DNA from: Megamerina dolium
Lineage: Eukaryota; Arthropoda; Insecta; Diptera; Megamerinidae
Reading direction: 5' to 3'
NCBI GenBank assembly: GCA_963854835.1
Contig: OY978528.1
Span: 10,634,242 to 10,698,241, forward strand
DNA length: 64,000 nt
Part shown: piece after piece, positions 1 through 12,657 of the stretch
Layout: each line of letters begins with the position of its first letter
How positions within the stretch are numbered: position 1 is the first letter of the stretch
The notes under the pieces: model-generated
What the model saw: only the letters and a program-made list of their open reading frames with translations
The model's database searches: none
What the model was told of the DNA's origin: nothing
Translations under genes and position numbers: made by a program

Positions 1-3000
1 CATACAAATTCATACACACACACACACACACACAAGTATTAATTGATAAGCAATATGAAGTGAAGAGAATGTGAATGTTGGTGAAAGGACACCAGAGAAA
101 ATGTTTGAAATATATTCACACTTTTTCTATAAAGAAATATTATACATTTGGGTCCAACAATAGATACAAAGTTCTCTTACCTCTAACAGTAGTAGTAGTA
201 GTACGAGAGTAGTTACATAGTATGAGAAATGTCGCAATTCAATACATTACATTAACTATGAAGCTGTCAAGAAAGAGTGACATACCAGGTTTATGTGTGA
301 TATGAGAACAGCAAGACAGCTTATTCAAAAGGCAGGAAATTGCCTATTGTCAATTCTTCGTGGCTAGCTCTCAATCAAGTTGCTCTTGTAAGACATAAGA
401 CACTTGTTATCTTGGTGAGATTTTATTTTGTTCGATTTGATGCTGCTTTTTTTCTTCAAAATCGATAAGCTTAATAATGTATTTGTGGGTGTTAATATAT
501 TTCTTGAATATTTTTGTTGTTGTTATTTTTTTTTCTCCCTACTCTTTTCATAATTTAATGCATAGTCTTATGTCAATACAATGAAATCAACCATTTGATT
601 ATTATTAAATAGTTTTCACAATTTTAAATAGCATTACAGCTCATAGCATGTGTGTGTGTGTGTGTGTGTGGGTGCAAAGATAATATGGAAATATATTGAA
701 ATGTTGTTGGAAATTATTATTCAATTTAAATGAAATTTATATATAATAAAATACTGCCTACAAAAATTGTGTGATTAACTGAAGAAATTATTATGCAACT
801 ACGAAATCTCGAGGTAGTAGAGCTTTATCAATAAATTTGTATTAATTCTCATAGTTACACAATGTAAAAATATTTTTAAACATTCAAATTATTAAATGAG
901 CTGTGTATGAAGACAATGAAATATAAATATCATCCTAAAAGTATGCAATGTGAATTTCAATGTGAAGCAGATTTTTTGAATCCGCTTTCAAATCACTTGT
1001 GCACTCAGAAATAGCTTTAAGATGGTTGAATATTTTTGAAATTCGGAAAGATTAATGCTTTATCAGACAACAACAACAACAACAACAAGTACAATAACAT
1101 CAACAACAACAAAATTAGTGCTATGAACATTTTTTATTGCTCTGCGACTAAAATCGAAATCTTTATTATTGAAATAATCTGTTATTTGATTAATCAAAAC
1201 TAGATTTAATCGAATAATTGACCTATGCAAATTTTGATTAATCAGGTTATTTGAATAAATGATTATTTACATAACCCTAACTAACCTAATACTAAGAACC
1301 ATCAACAATGAATCGATCTACAGCGATTACTGCGAATTTCATACTACTATCCACCCTAGCTTAAGCTGCGAAGTCAACTGTTTTCAATATTTTACAATAT
1401 TACTTCATAATCAACATTGAATCAAGAGTATATAAAAAATCTATTAAATCTTCATTTAAGAATCAAATTCGAAAGTCTTGCAACGATACAGTAAACAAAT
1501 AACAAATAAGCTTATAATACCGCAGAAATGAAAGAAAGAAAGAAAGAAAGAAAGAATGCAAAAATAGAAACTGCAAAAAAATAATAAATAGTGACATCAG
1601 TGACAGCAAAAATTATTACTCTTATAGCCCAATGGTAAATGTAAGCATTGTGGAAGTAATGTGGAAATAGTTCAATTATCATTTGTGTAGACATAAAATT
1701 AGAATTTAGCGTAGTTGAAAGTACAGTAAATACCTAAAGTCGTAGAATATCGAAAGCAAAAATTATTGTACTAATATTTCAATGGAAAATGCAACTGGTT
1801 TGGAAGTAGTTCTTTTAACATTTGTTTAGAAATACAGATGGAATTTAGTGTGAATGAAAGGGCAGCAAATGTCACCAGTTTGGAAGTAGTTCTGTTGTTA
1901 TTTGTGTGCGTGTTAATAAAAAGGAAATTTTATATGGATGAAAGGACTAGAAATATAACCCAATAATATTGACAATTGAAGCACTCTATACTTTCCGACA
2001 TTAGAAAAGGGACTTTGTGGATATCCAATAGAACTTTAATTGCAACCGATGGGCAGTAAAAAGAGGCTCGGTTTCTTATAATTTCTATAAAGATTTTAAC
2101 TTGCGATTTTATCTTCTACTATTATTTAGATCTAGGAATTCTAATTACCTAAATAAGTCTGGTTAATCAGAATTTCCTTTTAGCTTTTTCTATTCCATAA
2201 AGGTCTAATGGAAGTCATTTTGGCTGAGAAATTATTTACCACTGCTGTGGTTGCATCGATAAAAGTGTTATATGTCTCCATTACATTGCTTTGCCGTACA
2301 CACAGCATACAACCAACACTCTAAGGACCAAAAGAGGTACATCTGGTATCAGTTTGTGCCTGTAGCACTTTTAATATTGCCTGCTTGGAATACAATTGTA
2401 CTATCATAACACAACTAGTGACTCAATGGCATTTGGGGATATACTTGTACATGCTGAATACCATAATTTAAGAATGTCACATGCAAAATGCATGCTTATA
2501 ATGTGGTGCACTTAGATCCTGAGAATGAGAGAGATACATACATTCCAATATACTCGTATGTATGAAGTACAAATTTAATAGCGTAAAAATGCGAATAAAT
2601 TGCAATTTAATGCAGCACAAAAAAGTATGCAATAAATTTTTCTTTTTTGCAACAGTAAAAATAAACAATTATGTATGGGATACTTTTGACATGGACTAGG
2701 TCAACTGTGGTACAATAATAATGGCAGCAACAGAAACAACAATATGTTAGTGCTAGTGTTTGTAGATTTATGAACATGGATATTAATTTAAAATTGCTAC
2801 TTTTTCACATTACATACTATGTATACTATTGTGATTATTATTATTGTTGTTACTGCCTAAAAGTGTGCTATATTAAATTGCATACAATAAAAACGATGAA
2901 ACGATTCATTATGCAGTAGCTATTTTTTTTACAAAATTTTAACTTTTTTTTTTTCACGACAGGACAGCACGTTATTTGGGTGAAACAAAAAAAAATTATT

Positions 3001-4774
3001 TTACTAAAAAAAAAAATTTTTTTTTGTTGCTTACCACATATTCATGCGATGTTACGAAATGAACAATAGGATATTTAAAATATAAAACATAAATTCTATA
3101 CAAAAAACAAACAGGAGCTATCACATTTTATATAGAAAGGCATACCATAAGTATAATATTTTACGCTATATGCATAAATGTATGCAACAATTTTGAAATT
3201 CATTGCACGTCTAGCTATTCGTACGTGTTCGTCTTCCATTTTTTATTGCTGAAAAATGTGTACAAACATTTTTACTGTATCCATTCATGTATTACATACA
3301 TTTTTTATATTTACAAATTGTTTCATTTTATTTATATATTTTTTTATTGGTTGAAATATGAAAAAGTATGCAGCATTTTATTATTTTTTTTTTCGCTATG
3401 AGTTTATATTGATAATATTTGAATAATAAAAATTGAAAAAAAAAAACCACTTCATATTTTGTATGAAATGAAAGTATAAAAAATGATATGAAACGCCTAA
3501 ATGTAGGCAACATATTTTGCTATATTGATTGAAATTATAAAGCTGCCATAAATGATAATATTGTATATTCATTATTAATTGCAATAAATGTATCCATTTA
3601 GTCATAGAAGGCAATTCAATGTGACATCAATGCTATTTGTAATCATTTCTTATTGCCCCTAATAGCACACTAAATTAAATTTCGCATAAAATATAACCGT
3701 TTTTAATTACATTTGCAATAAAATCTGGATATTTTAATTCATTTATTAAGCTGCCAAATACCATTTGATATCGTTTTAGGCACTCTTAATGAATTTGCTC
3801 CTAAAATCGTGCTACAAATAAACATAAACTCATAATAAACATGAAGTTTATTCTATAAAGTATAATTTAGAATTTTATTTCATTTCAAAAAGTTATTTTC
3901 ATACTCCTCACTTATTGTATCATACTTAGCGCCTAAATTTATGTTATATGTAATTAGTTAGAAACAATCTCAAACATAATAAAATAAACTTAAACTTTCT
4001 GTGAAAATTAATTTCAAATTTTATTTCAATTGTTATAAAGTAGGAACTCTCATATATTACTAGTAGCAGCAGCAGCAGCTGATTTTTTTTCAACGCCTAT
4101 AAGTATGCAATAAACAATAAAAAAAAGCTTTGATTTCAATAAAACTTTGTAGAAAAACCTACACATACAAATCATTTCGACTTATTACAGCTTCTTTTAA
4201 TTAATTTTACTTTTGGTTTGCAATTATTACTTTTATTGCTTCTTCTCTTTTTCTTGTTCTTTTGTATTATTCTAATGTAATTATGAGCTCACACTGTGAT
4301 ATGAATATACGCATACATACAAGTTGCTAATTTACAATATTAATCGAATTGTTTTGCCATTTATATTTATACTGATGAAGTACCTTCTTTTGAGGAGAGA
4401 GGGAGATTTGAAGGTTTTTCTATTTGGTCTCTAATCAATTATACATTAGCAACATTTTAGTGTATTAAAATTTATGGAAAAACACTAATGTGCTTTCAAA
4501 TTCAAACGCAAATAATACATAATTAACTACAAGCGATATGGCGGTGATGTTAAATTTTTTTCGATATAAATGATATAATGGAAGCTTCGATTTCTACTGT
4601 AAAACGGAACTATTTTACATAACATAAGGCATTCAAACTTTTTAATATGCAACTATTGTATATTTAAAAGAAATATAGAAAAAGCTTTAAAAGATATCAC
4701 CATAAGCGACTTTGGTTTCTATTAAAAGCTTCATTTTTTATTAGGTCTCATTTCTTATTTGCACGATATCCGCC

Positions 4775-5590
4775 GTAATTATTAATCAATTTTGCTGAAA
4801 TTTAGTATATAATATTATTTCGACCAATGTATGCATGAGTTCATTAATGGGTGAGATTTGGCGAAAATAGCCCCTACCTCCCATACAAAAGTATTGTTTT
4901 AAATGTATTTTTTTCACAATTTATTCGCAAAAAATAACGGTACTAAGCTGAAATTCAGCAGATACAATTATATTTATTGATGTATGGGCTGCTTCAAAAA
5001 TGGCAGTAATCGGATGAAAACCACGCCTACTTCCCATACAAAAGAAGGTTTTGAAATGTATGTTTTTACACTTTGCACATGAAAATCGAAAGTTATCAAG
5101 CTGAAACTCAGTATATATAATAACATTGATCTATGTATAGGTTGATTTGAAAATGAATGAAATCAAGTGAAAATCACATCTACTTCCCATATAAGAGTAG
5201 GTTGTTGGATGGGTTTTTTTACACTTTAAGCAGGAAAATATAAAGATATCAGACTGCAATTCGGTATGTATTATTATATTTACTAATTACTAAAAATATT
5301 TGAAAATGTGCTTAATCGAATGAAAATCACATCTACCTCCCATATAAAATTTGGTTGTTAGATAGGTTTTTTCACACTTTGTGCATGAAAAGATAAAGAT
5401 ATCAAACTGCAATTCGGTATGTATTATTATATTTACCAATTACTAAAAATATTTGAAAATGAGCTTAATCGAATAAAAATCAAGCCTACCTGCCATACAA
5501 ATTTATGCTTTCGTATGCATGAATTCATATTTTTCGCATGTAAATATCAAGATATCAAGTTGAAATCGAGTTTCTATTATATTCATTAAT
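4775..5590 (+). repeat. 153-bp satellite, block 1 (about 5 monomers)
   Basis: A degenerate tandem array. The anchor (CAC)RYCTACYTNCCATACAAAA falls at about 4869, 5022, 5175, 5328 and 5481, a spacing of exactly 153 bp each time. Each monomer also carries a GCTGAAAYTCRGYATRTA-like segment and a run near TTTGCACATGAAAATATAAAG. The same family recurs at 20.1-21.2 kb and, inverted, at 23.3-23.6 kb. No coding frame persists through the monomers. Confidence 0.85.
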
Positions 5591-8500
5591 TAATATATAT
5601 ATATATAATGGATAATGGATTAGATCACTTGACTACCAAATTTTCCAAATGAATTTTTTATCGAACGATTCGAAATTGTCTCCTCACATATTTAAACTTC
5701 TAATAAGAAATAATTCGACAAAAAATTCATTAGCCATGACTCATTGCCTCAAAAAAGTCAAATATTCAATATGAAAATATGATAAGTTCACTAATTGATT
5801 TTCTAACAATTCAAGGAAACAAATTATAAGCAATCATTATTTTTTTTTTTTTTTTTTCATTTCTCATTATTAATTATTTTAAAGACAACACCATCAAAAT
5901 TACTTATATTCGTCAGAGAATATAGTATGTATAAATTTCTTAAACTTTTCCCCTTATACCTTTCATTAATATTTGAGTGAATATTTCATTACTTCTATGT
6001 GTAGTATGAATGTGCCTTCTTTTGTGTTAATTTTCTAGTGACAACTTAATAAATGTTACTAATTTTGTTTGTTAATGTACCTACTGTTCCATTTACCAGT
6101 TCTTCTATTTCTCACATACACATTCATCGAAAAACACACGAAAGCAAATATATATATTTCAAGCTCTTTAAGTATTTATGAGCCAGTAGGTTCTATATAT
6201 TCTATGTGAAAAAAGAATAAAAGAAGTAGATATGAAAAGGAATAGGATGAAGTAAAAAATTACCCATCACATAGTACAAGTACATATAGCATACTTTACG
6301 GCATGGCTCTAAATAACACTACGTAATATACTAAATTATAAATGACACATGTAGCTGCTGTGAGTAGCTAAAATAAAAGAAAGAAAATGGAAGACTATGG
6401 GAAAAAAAATTGGTAATTTAAGCCTATGTATACGTAGAACATAAGCTACAACTTACTTCGAACTAATTAAGCACTTTATTGGCTTAAGCATAGTAGCTTA
6501 ACGTAGTTATATCATATATAATACGCCTAAATGTATGCTATTCAAAGAAGCATTGATATAAGTTTTTGTTCTTAATTTTTTGGATTTGCGTGTAACCAAT
6601 GAAGAAAAAGTAGCAAATAACACACACACACACACACACTCCTATATATTAAAGAGTAACAACAATTAAATTGATATATTGGTAAGTTTTCATTACCCAC
6701 TTTTGTTGTTGTTGTTGTTGTTGTTTCTTTATGTATTTATTTATTTATTTAAGAACATCTACCAAACCTACCTCATTTTGAACAGATAAATGTGCACACG
6801 TTTAAAGAGAATTGACAGTTTGACAGTTTTGTTTTTCTTTAGACTACGGTTCTTTTCGCGAACGAACAACTTTTTTGGAGAGCTTACTTAATACCATATC
6901 ATTCAGCTGAGAAAAGGTAAAAGGTAAAACAAATAATACTTTAGCGTATCATAAATAATTCATTTAAGCTATTTTAGTTTGACAATGTATGCATGTGGCA
7001 AAAAAGTTCACTTTCAACTTGGGGAGAGAGAGAGTGAACGAGAGAGAGTGTTTAAATACAGTGTGTTTCATTGGAAAAGGATAAACGGCTGATGATTTAT
7101 TGCTTGGGTTAACTATTAGTTTTAATTGAAATATTTATCATAATTTTAAATTAAATTAATGCTTAAATTCTGAATTTATTGCTGAGTGCCTAAATTTATC
7201 TTTTTATGATCCAAATTTTAAGAGAATATTATTCTAATTAAATCTTATTATTCAATCAAATATTTGTCGTTGATGAGAATTTTTTATGAAAAATATATTA
7301 TATAGCAAATGATCTGATAAATACTAGGGCGTAATTTGGATAAATTCTGAAATTAATAACATTTTTATTTATCGGGGACGTATTTTTTAATTTTTATTCA
7401 AACATACCTCAGCGCATGGAAGACAAAAATAGTAGAACCAAATGCCTTTAAGAACCTAAAATCCTCACTTAATATTTTTACTGGTTATTTTATGAAAAAT
7501 ATCAAAGAATAAGAACTAAATATTTCCTATTTTCGATACGTTTTTACATCATCAAAAATGTCAACATGCTTCAAAAATATACATATGCATTAAGTCCAAC
7601 TCATCATTTCTTAATTTCGATCTGAAAATTAAAACAAACATTGTTTTATAGTTTCTTTATAGTTTAGTTTTCAAAATATTTTTTGAAAAATAATAATTAT
7701 ATGTGTAGTAAAAAAAATGACTACCTTTTAAACGGCTTCCCATGAAGCCCAAAAAAAAATTTCAAAAAATAATTGATATACAGTTTTGAAGCCAATAAAT
7801 ATGAGATTCATCTGCCACTTTTACTTTTTCAATATCTGTTATAGCTGATTTTTGACAATTTTTCAAACTTTGGGTCATTATAAAATATTGAAAATGATTA
7901 ACGAAACAAAATTCGAATGCAAAAAGTAGTAAATGCTTTTGTTTAGCTCTCACATGGTTCCAAAGAAGGAGAAAAATATTTAAAAATTCAATTAAATTGT
8001 AAAATTTGCAAAAATTTTCAAAGGCATCAGCAACTATTAGAATAATATTTAGCTAATATCAAAATATGTCATTTTTCTTCTTTCTTTCTATTCAAAGAAA
8101 ATATGGCTTGATTGTCTTTTGATTCAACGCGATTTCGATATTCGACTTTAACAAAAATTTTATACAATCTGTATTCAAATATTTATTATATAAAATGGCT
8201 CAAAACCCATTTAATACTTAACTTGATTTAGGCGTTTATTGATTATTTTTAAACAGCTCTTCAAGGAAAAATGTTTCATAATTAAATTATAATTTTTAAC
8301 TCTCAACCAATTGTCTCTTTACCCCATAGGTAATTGTAAATACCCTGTATTTTCTATACATATGCATACATACCATATAGAAACTCAACCATAAAATAAA
8401 AAGGATGCTCATTAAGAAAAGTACATAAGCATTAAAGTGGCTGTCTGTCTTTTTGTTTGCTAACAAAAACAAAAAAAAAAAAAAACAAAAAAAAAAAACA

Positions 8501-10590
8501 AATTGTTATTTCATAAGGCATTCTAATGTATTAACCTAATTCATATTTATTTATGTACAGTATACAATACTGAGTATGGGTATAAACAAGTACGTACGTA
8601 TACGTGTACTTTTATTATGCGTTGATATTATAATTTATACAAATTTAAGTATAGCCTATTTTTGTGGCATCATCATCATCAACAGCATCATCATTATCAA
8701 CAACAACAACATCATAATCATCATATTCATGTACTGTAAATAAATTGTTCAACTTTATTACCATAACCCTCTATACTCCATACAAACAAAGCATTCCATT
8801 CAATATGCATAGAACCTACAAAGCAAACAGGCAACAGGTGTAAATTCTGTTGTATATGCGTCTACGCATATATATATACATTTGTATATATCATAGAAAC
8901 AAAATATGTATCTATACTATAATATAACATTTGTGTATACATTTTGCATGTGCAAAAACATGTTGATCAGCATGGTTGTGTTTTTGGGTAAAGGAGAACC
9001 TACTTATGTAGATAATAATATTGACATCTGGGAAATATTTGAGACTGTTTATGATATGAATATGGTTCGTATGGAAGGAATCTTTCTAAGATTATTTGTG
9101 ATTAGTTGTGATTTTGATGGAATAACACATTTTTAGAAATATCTACTATACTAGAAATCTGATAAATATAAGTGATATTCCCTAGCTTCTATTAGCTTTA
9201 GATTTACAAAAGTTGGAAGAGACAAAAAAAGGGAGCGCTTAGCTTCTAATTTATTTCAATTTTCCGAGAACTATTTGTTCACATTAAACACAATATATTT
9301 AAAAATCGCTACTCAAATTGATGCATTCCTTTTCAATCGGATTTCCTACATGGTAAGTGTTAAAAGAGGCTTGCGTGTGCATGTTCTATGTTTATTTTTG
9401 TGGTAAAATATATTATTTTTTTTTCTATTTTTTTTTATTATTATTATTTTTTATTTATTTATTTTTTAAATTTTTTTTTTTTTTGTATTCTTTGTTTTGA
9501 ATAATTAAACAATTTAATTATATAAGACTGCAATTAGTGCATGTAAATATGTTGTGTGAATTTTTTATTAATTACATACCAAAATTAATTAAAATCAATC
9601 TAATGTAAATGAGAATAATTTAATTTGTGAAAATAATATATTTTTTTTTTTTGTTTTGTTTATTTGCTCATATTAAATTTTAGTCAATTTAATTAAATAA
9701 TAAAAAAGACAAAAAAAAAAAAAAATAAATAAATACGCTAATTGAATAATGAAAACTAAATTGAATAAATCTCAAATTTATATTGATTTTAATGAAAATA
9801 ATTTTTTTTATAGCACAGAGTTAGGGAAATCGTATCAATTAGATTAGATGAATGTCGCAAATTCAAAAAAATTATTCTCTAAAAAAAGACATATTACAGT
9901 GATACAATACATTTAGTGATTACTTCAAGAAATATGTCTTAGGTAAAATTTTAAGATAACAAAGGAGCAAAAAAAAAAAAAATCAGAAAAATTCTTCTCG
10001 TGATTACGATCCCTGGTGGAAAACAAATTTAGGAACTAAATTATTGTAAAGAAGATATTAAATACATTTTAAGATTATTTGCACACTTAATTTTTAATAT
10101 ATAGGAGTAGATATTAAAATTTACAAATTTTATTATGCGCCTAAAAATATGCTAAACAACAAAATACAAAATTGCCAACAATTGCACAATATATTTATGA
10201 GCACCATAACATTTTTTTTTTTTACTCATTTATTTATAGAATAAATTGCCTATGATAAGAAAAATAAAAGCATAAAATTTTTTAACAACGATTTATAATA
10301 ATAATAGCAATGCAGTCAGTACGTCAGTACCTATGTTACGTACTACTACCACAACAAGTGTTACAATCTACACAAAATAAAAGCAATATAAAAGTACTTG
10401 TATCACACAAAACGTTCGAAGTACTAATATATTGTATTTGTGATGATGGTGCACTTTGTCGGGCTGATTACAATACATAAGAGATTGTGGTGTCCCCATA
10501 AACCATACTAAAGGGATATTGAGAGCAGTTTTGCTTGCATATGAACGTGAATGTGCTAAAAGAAGTTTTAGCTTATAAAAAAAAATAGAT

Positions 10591-10876
10591 ATGTGGCACT
10601 TATAAGCCCTGAAGTGCTCGCTTACAGTACTGTTGTGCGCGTGTTAAATTTTTGGACAGTATTACAAGGGACTTACATAGCCGGTTCCGAATGACAGAAC
10701 TCTTGTGACTTCTGAGCTTTGTCACAGAGTTCTTTTAGAAGAATTGCCAATTGTTTGCTGAGAGATCGAAAGAAAAATCTTTTCAATGTCAAACGTATGT
10801 GCTTCAGCCAGAGCACAAACCCATGACCTACAGATCAGAAGCCCCCAAAGTACTAACCACTGAGTTACGGCACCCA
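10591..10876 (-). mobile_element. tRNA-derived SINE, copy 1
   Basis: Read on the minus strand, the element starts with a tRNA-like head: an A-box resembling TAACTCAGTGGTTAG and a degenerate B-box region (GTCATGGGTTTGTGCTC). A body shared with the other copies follows (spaced CGAAAGAAAAA, CAAACAATTGGCAATTC, TCTGTGACAAAGCTCAGAA and ATTCGGAACCGGCTATG segments). The 3' end reads CACTTCAGGGCTTATAAGTG. This is tail type A, shared with 62.25 kb. The pol III-type internal promoter looks decayed in this copy. SINEs of this kind depend on LINE enzymes supplied in trans. Confidence 0.8.
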
Positions 10877-10993
10877 TAACTCATAAAGAAAAATATTTTT
10901 GATATCAAACGTATATGCTTCAGTCGAAGCACGAACCCACTACGTACAGATCATCATGAACCGAAAGTACTAACCCCTGAGCTACGGCAGCCA
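10877..10993 (-). mobile_element. SINE head fragment in tandem with copy 1
   Basis: On the minus strand this reads as another tRNA-like head (GCCGTAGCTCAGGGGTTAG, then GTAGTGGGTTCGTGCTTCG) plus about 40 bp of body, which ends in ATTTTTCTTTATGAGTTATGG. A complete SINE (copy 1) follows directly in the same orientation. The pair is therefore a head-plus-full-length dimer, either a nested insertion or a dimeric SINE transcript. Confidence 0.7.
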
Positions 10994-11901
10994 TAACTCA
11001 TAGCCCATCAAAATAACTTTGTGATATGAAAAATTTAAATATTTCTTAGAAAAGCAAATTTTTTCATCACCTAAAATAAGTATTGAATATTTTTGATCTA
11101 ATCAAAATTTTTGCGAACTTGGCAGCTTAACAAGAATGGGCTCTTCTCTTTGTTACTCTAAATCTGATTCGATAGTTGGATGGATTACTATATGCTGCCA
11201 CTAAGATTATCATTTGTAATTTTCGTGTCGTGGAGTCGTGGAGGTCTCTTCATGTCCTTCGCCTAGACTGTCTAAAGTCTCAAAGCGTTTCTTTGATTTC
11301 TCTAAGGCGAAATGATTACCGGAGGCTAGTGGAATTTTATACCAGCTTTAACTTAACAATATTAATTTTAATTAATTTATTTATTTATTTCAAAAAATGT
11401 TTAATTATTTTTTTTTTTTTAATTTTGTTTTTATTATTTTTTTATTTTTTATTAAAAATTTTTTTTTTGTTAAATTGCAGTACCTCAGTGCCTTCTAAGT
11501 AGAGTTTAATAACGAAATTGTGAAATTTGAAGAAGTACGATTGGTTAATGATTATTCTTGATTATTCTTAAGCATTCTTAAGCTTTCCAGCGAATATAAT
11601 TTAAGAGCGTACGTGTGTCGTTTATTTTTTTTTTTTTTTTTTGCTTCTACATTTCTTATCATCATGCTGATTGCTATATATCAAAGCTCTTAAATGTCTT
11701 TTGGTGCAAAAATCATCTCCAAAAAAAGAGAATAATTCGTAAGCACAATTGCCTATAAAATTGTAGCTGCTGCTGCATGAGTATTTATTACAAAAATTTA
11801 TGGTTGACTAGGTTTGGAATATATACGAGTACATATGTAGGCATATTATATTAAAATGTCCAGTAATAAAATACAATTTTATGCTATAAAATCACACAAA
11901 T

Positions 11902-11902
<1 letters not shown>

Positions 11903-11932
<30 letters not shown>
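11903..11932. repeat. CA microsatellite
   Basis: About 15 uninterrupted CA units just downstream (in gene sense) of the membrane-protein exon. It should be length-polymorphic. Confidence 0.95.
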
Positions 11933-11935
<3 letters not shown>

Positions 11936-12005
11936 AGAAATGCAATAAAAGCATATAAGCTCTATAAATTCTCAACGCCTAAACATATGCTACAAATACT
12001 CTCAT

Positions 12006-12012
12006 ACTTACT
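12006..12012 (-). promoter_or_regulatory. 5' splice donor of the membrane-protein exon
   Basis: On the minus strand the boundary reads TGCA|GTAAGTATG, a near-perfect metazoan donor. It interrupts the frame after one base of a codon. It is preferred over reading through because the coding character drops sharply beyond it. Confidence 0.75.
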
Positions 12013-12657
12013 GCATTTCTTCCATTCACGAAATTTCCGATAGAAATAGCATGAGAATATGATAAATATCACGGAGAGTATCACCAATGATGTGACCACA
12101 CCAATCCATAAGTAATTAATTATTGAATGCATATCGGTGCCGGCAAAAAATGCATCAATACTATTTATTGATGATGTTGCTGTACTCTTCAAATCGGCCA
12201 AATCGAGTACAACACTTTTCGAAATTTGTTCATTGGTTATCGCCTGGCCGGCAGCATCATGAGCCAATGTTGCATTCGATCGAAGTACATGCTGATGCAT
12301 ATCGATAACATGATTAGTACTTGGAATGAGATGAATACCGTCACCATTGCCCATACCATCATGTGTAGTGGTATTTGGTGCATTGGCTATTGAATCATAC
12401 GCGACATTACCAATACGTTGTAGTAGTGTATTAAATTTATGCAATGTATTGATATGCTCTAAATCATGATGTGATGGTATCTCGAATGTTATTTGATTAT
12501 GTTGCTGTTTCTCGGCTGCGGCTTTTAGTATATCCGCTGCCGAGGACACAATATATGGAGCATATGGTGGATCTGTTGTTGTAATGTAGTCAGTTGTTGC
12601 TGTTGTAGTGGAGTCATCTCCATTACTGAATGTATAATCCATTGTGGTGGTTTCCAT
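12012..12657 (-). CDS. First coding exon of an unrecognised single-pass membrane protein
   Basis: The ATG is at 12657 and the frame is open for 215 codons plus one base, to a strong GTAAGT donor that begins at 12011. Reading through the donor would add only 16 residues before a stop at 11962. There is no obvious N-terminal signal peptide. Residues 1-30 are rich in Thr, Ser and Asp. Residues about 42-52 are an Ala/Lys-rich helix. Sequons NTT (95-97) and NAT (128-130) suit an extracellular N-terminus. Residues about 183-206 form one hydrophobic membrane segment (YLWIGVVTS to FSCYFY), followed by basic RKFREWKK, which suggests a type III topology with the tail in the cytosol. The rest of the tail must come from exons further left. 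Codon use is balanced and local GC is well above the flanks. I do not recognise the family. A transposon origin is unlikely given the membrane topology. Confidence 0.72.

Larger units (their letters stand above)
932..11992 (-). promoter_or_regulatory. Dispersed 18-bp intronic motif, at least 7 good copies
   Basis: On the plus strand the consensus is RCGCCTAAATGTATGCWA; on the strand of the presumed gene it reads TWGCATACATTTAGGCGY. Good copies are at 2853-2870, 3493-3510, 3929-3946, 4093-4110, 6523-6540, 10137-10154 and 11975-11992. Weaker ones are at 932-948, 3171-3187, 3797-3814 and 7186-7201. All have the same orientation, and six fall within 2.85-4.11 kb. The flanking bases differ, so this is not simply a larger repeat. 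One partial match (near 44136, inside a LINE tail) was noticed in the remaining 52 kb. The copy at 11975-11992 starts about 20 nt after the splice donor. A splicing or transcription-factor site is possible; the function is unknown. Confidence 0.45.
1..12011 (-). other. Presumed long intron downstream of the 12-kb exon
   Basis: No convincing coding sequence is seen over these 12 kb. Because the exon at 12012-12657 (minus strand) ends in a GTAAGT donor at 12011, the DNA to its left is inferred to be its first intron, perhaps all of it. It is strongly AT-rich with CA tracts (about 14-34 and 6620-6640), a GAAA tract (about 1529-1555), CAA tracts (about 1069-1088 and 8698-8710), many T and A runs, a 153-bp satellite block, a SINE dimer near 10.6-11.0 kb and a repeated 18-bp motif. 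The small open frames here are short, low in complexity and often lack ATG. The intron assignment is inference; the right end is seen, the left end is not. Confidence 0.45.

Noticed and set aside
8906..9136. 76-codon plus-strand frame
   Set aside because: Not recognised, no splice sites that stand out, and composition like the flanks.
11176..11502. 108-codon plus-strand frame
   Set aside because: It starts at a non-ATG codon, and the second half is a T-rich stretch read as Phe, Leu and Ile.
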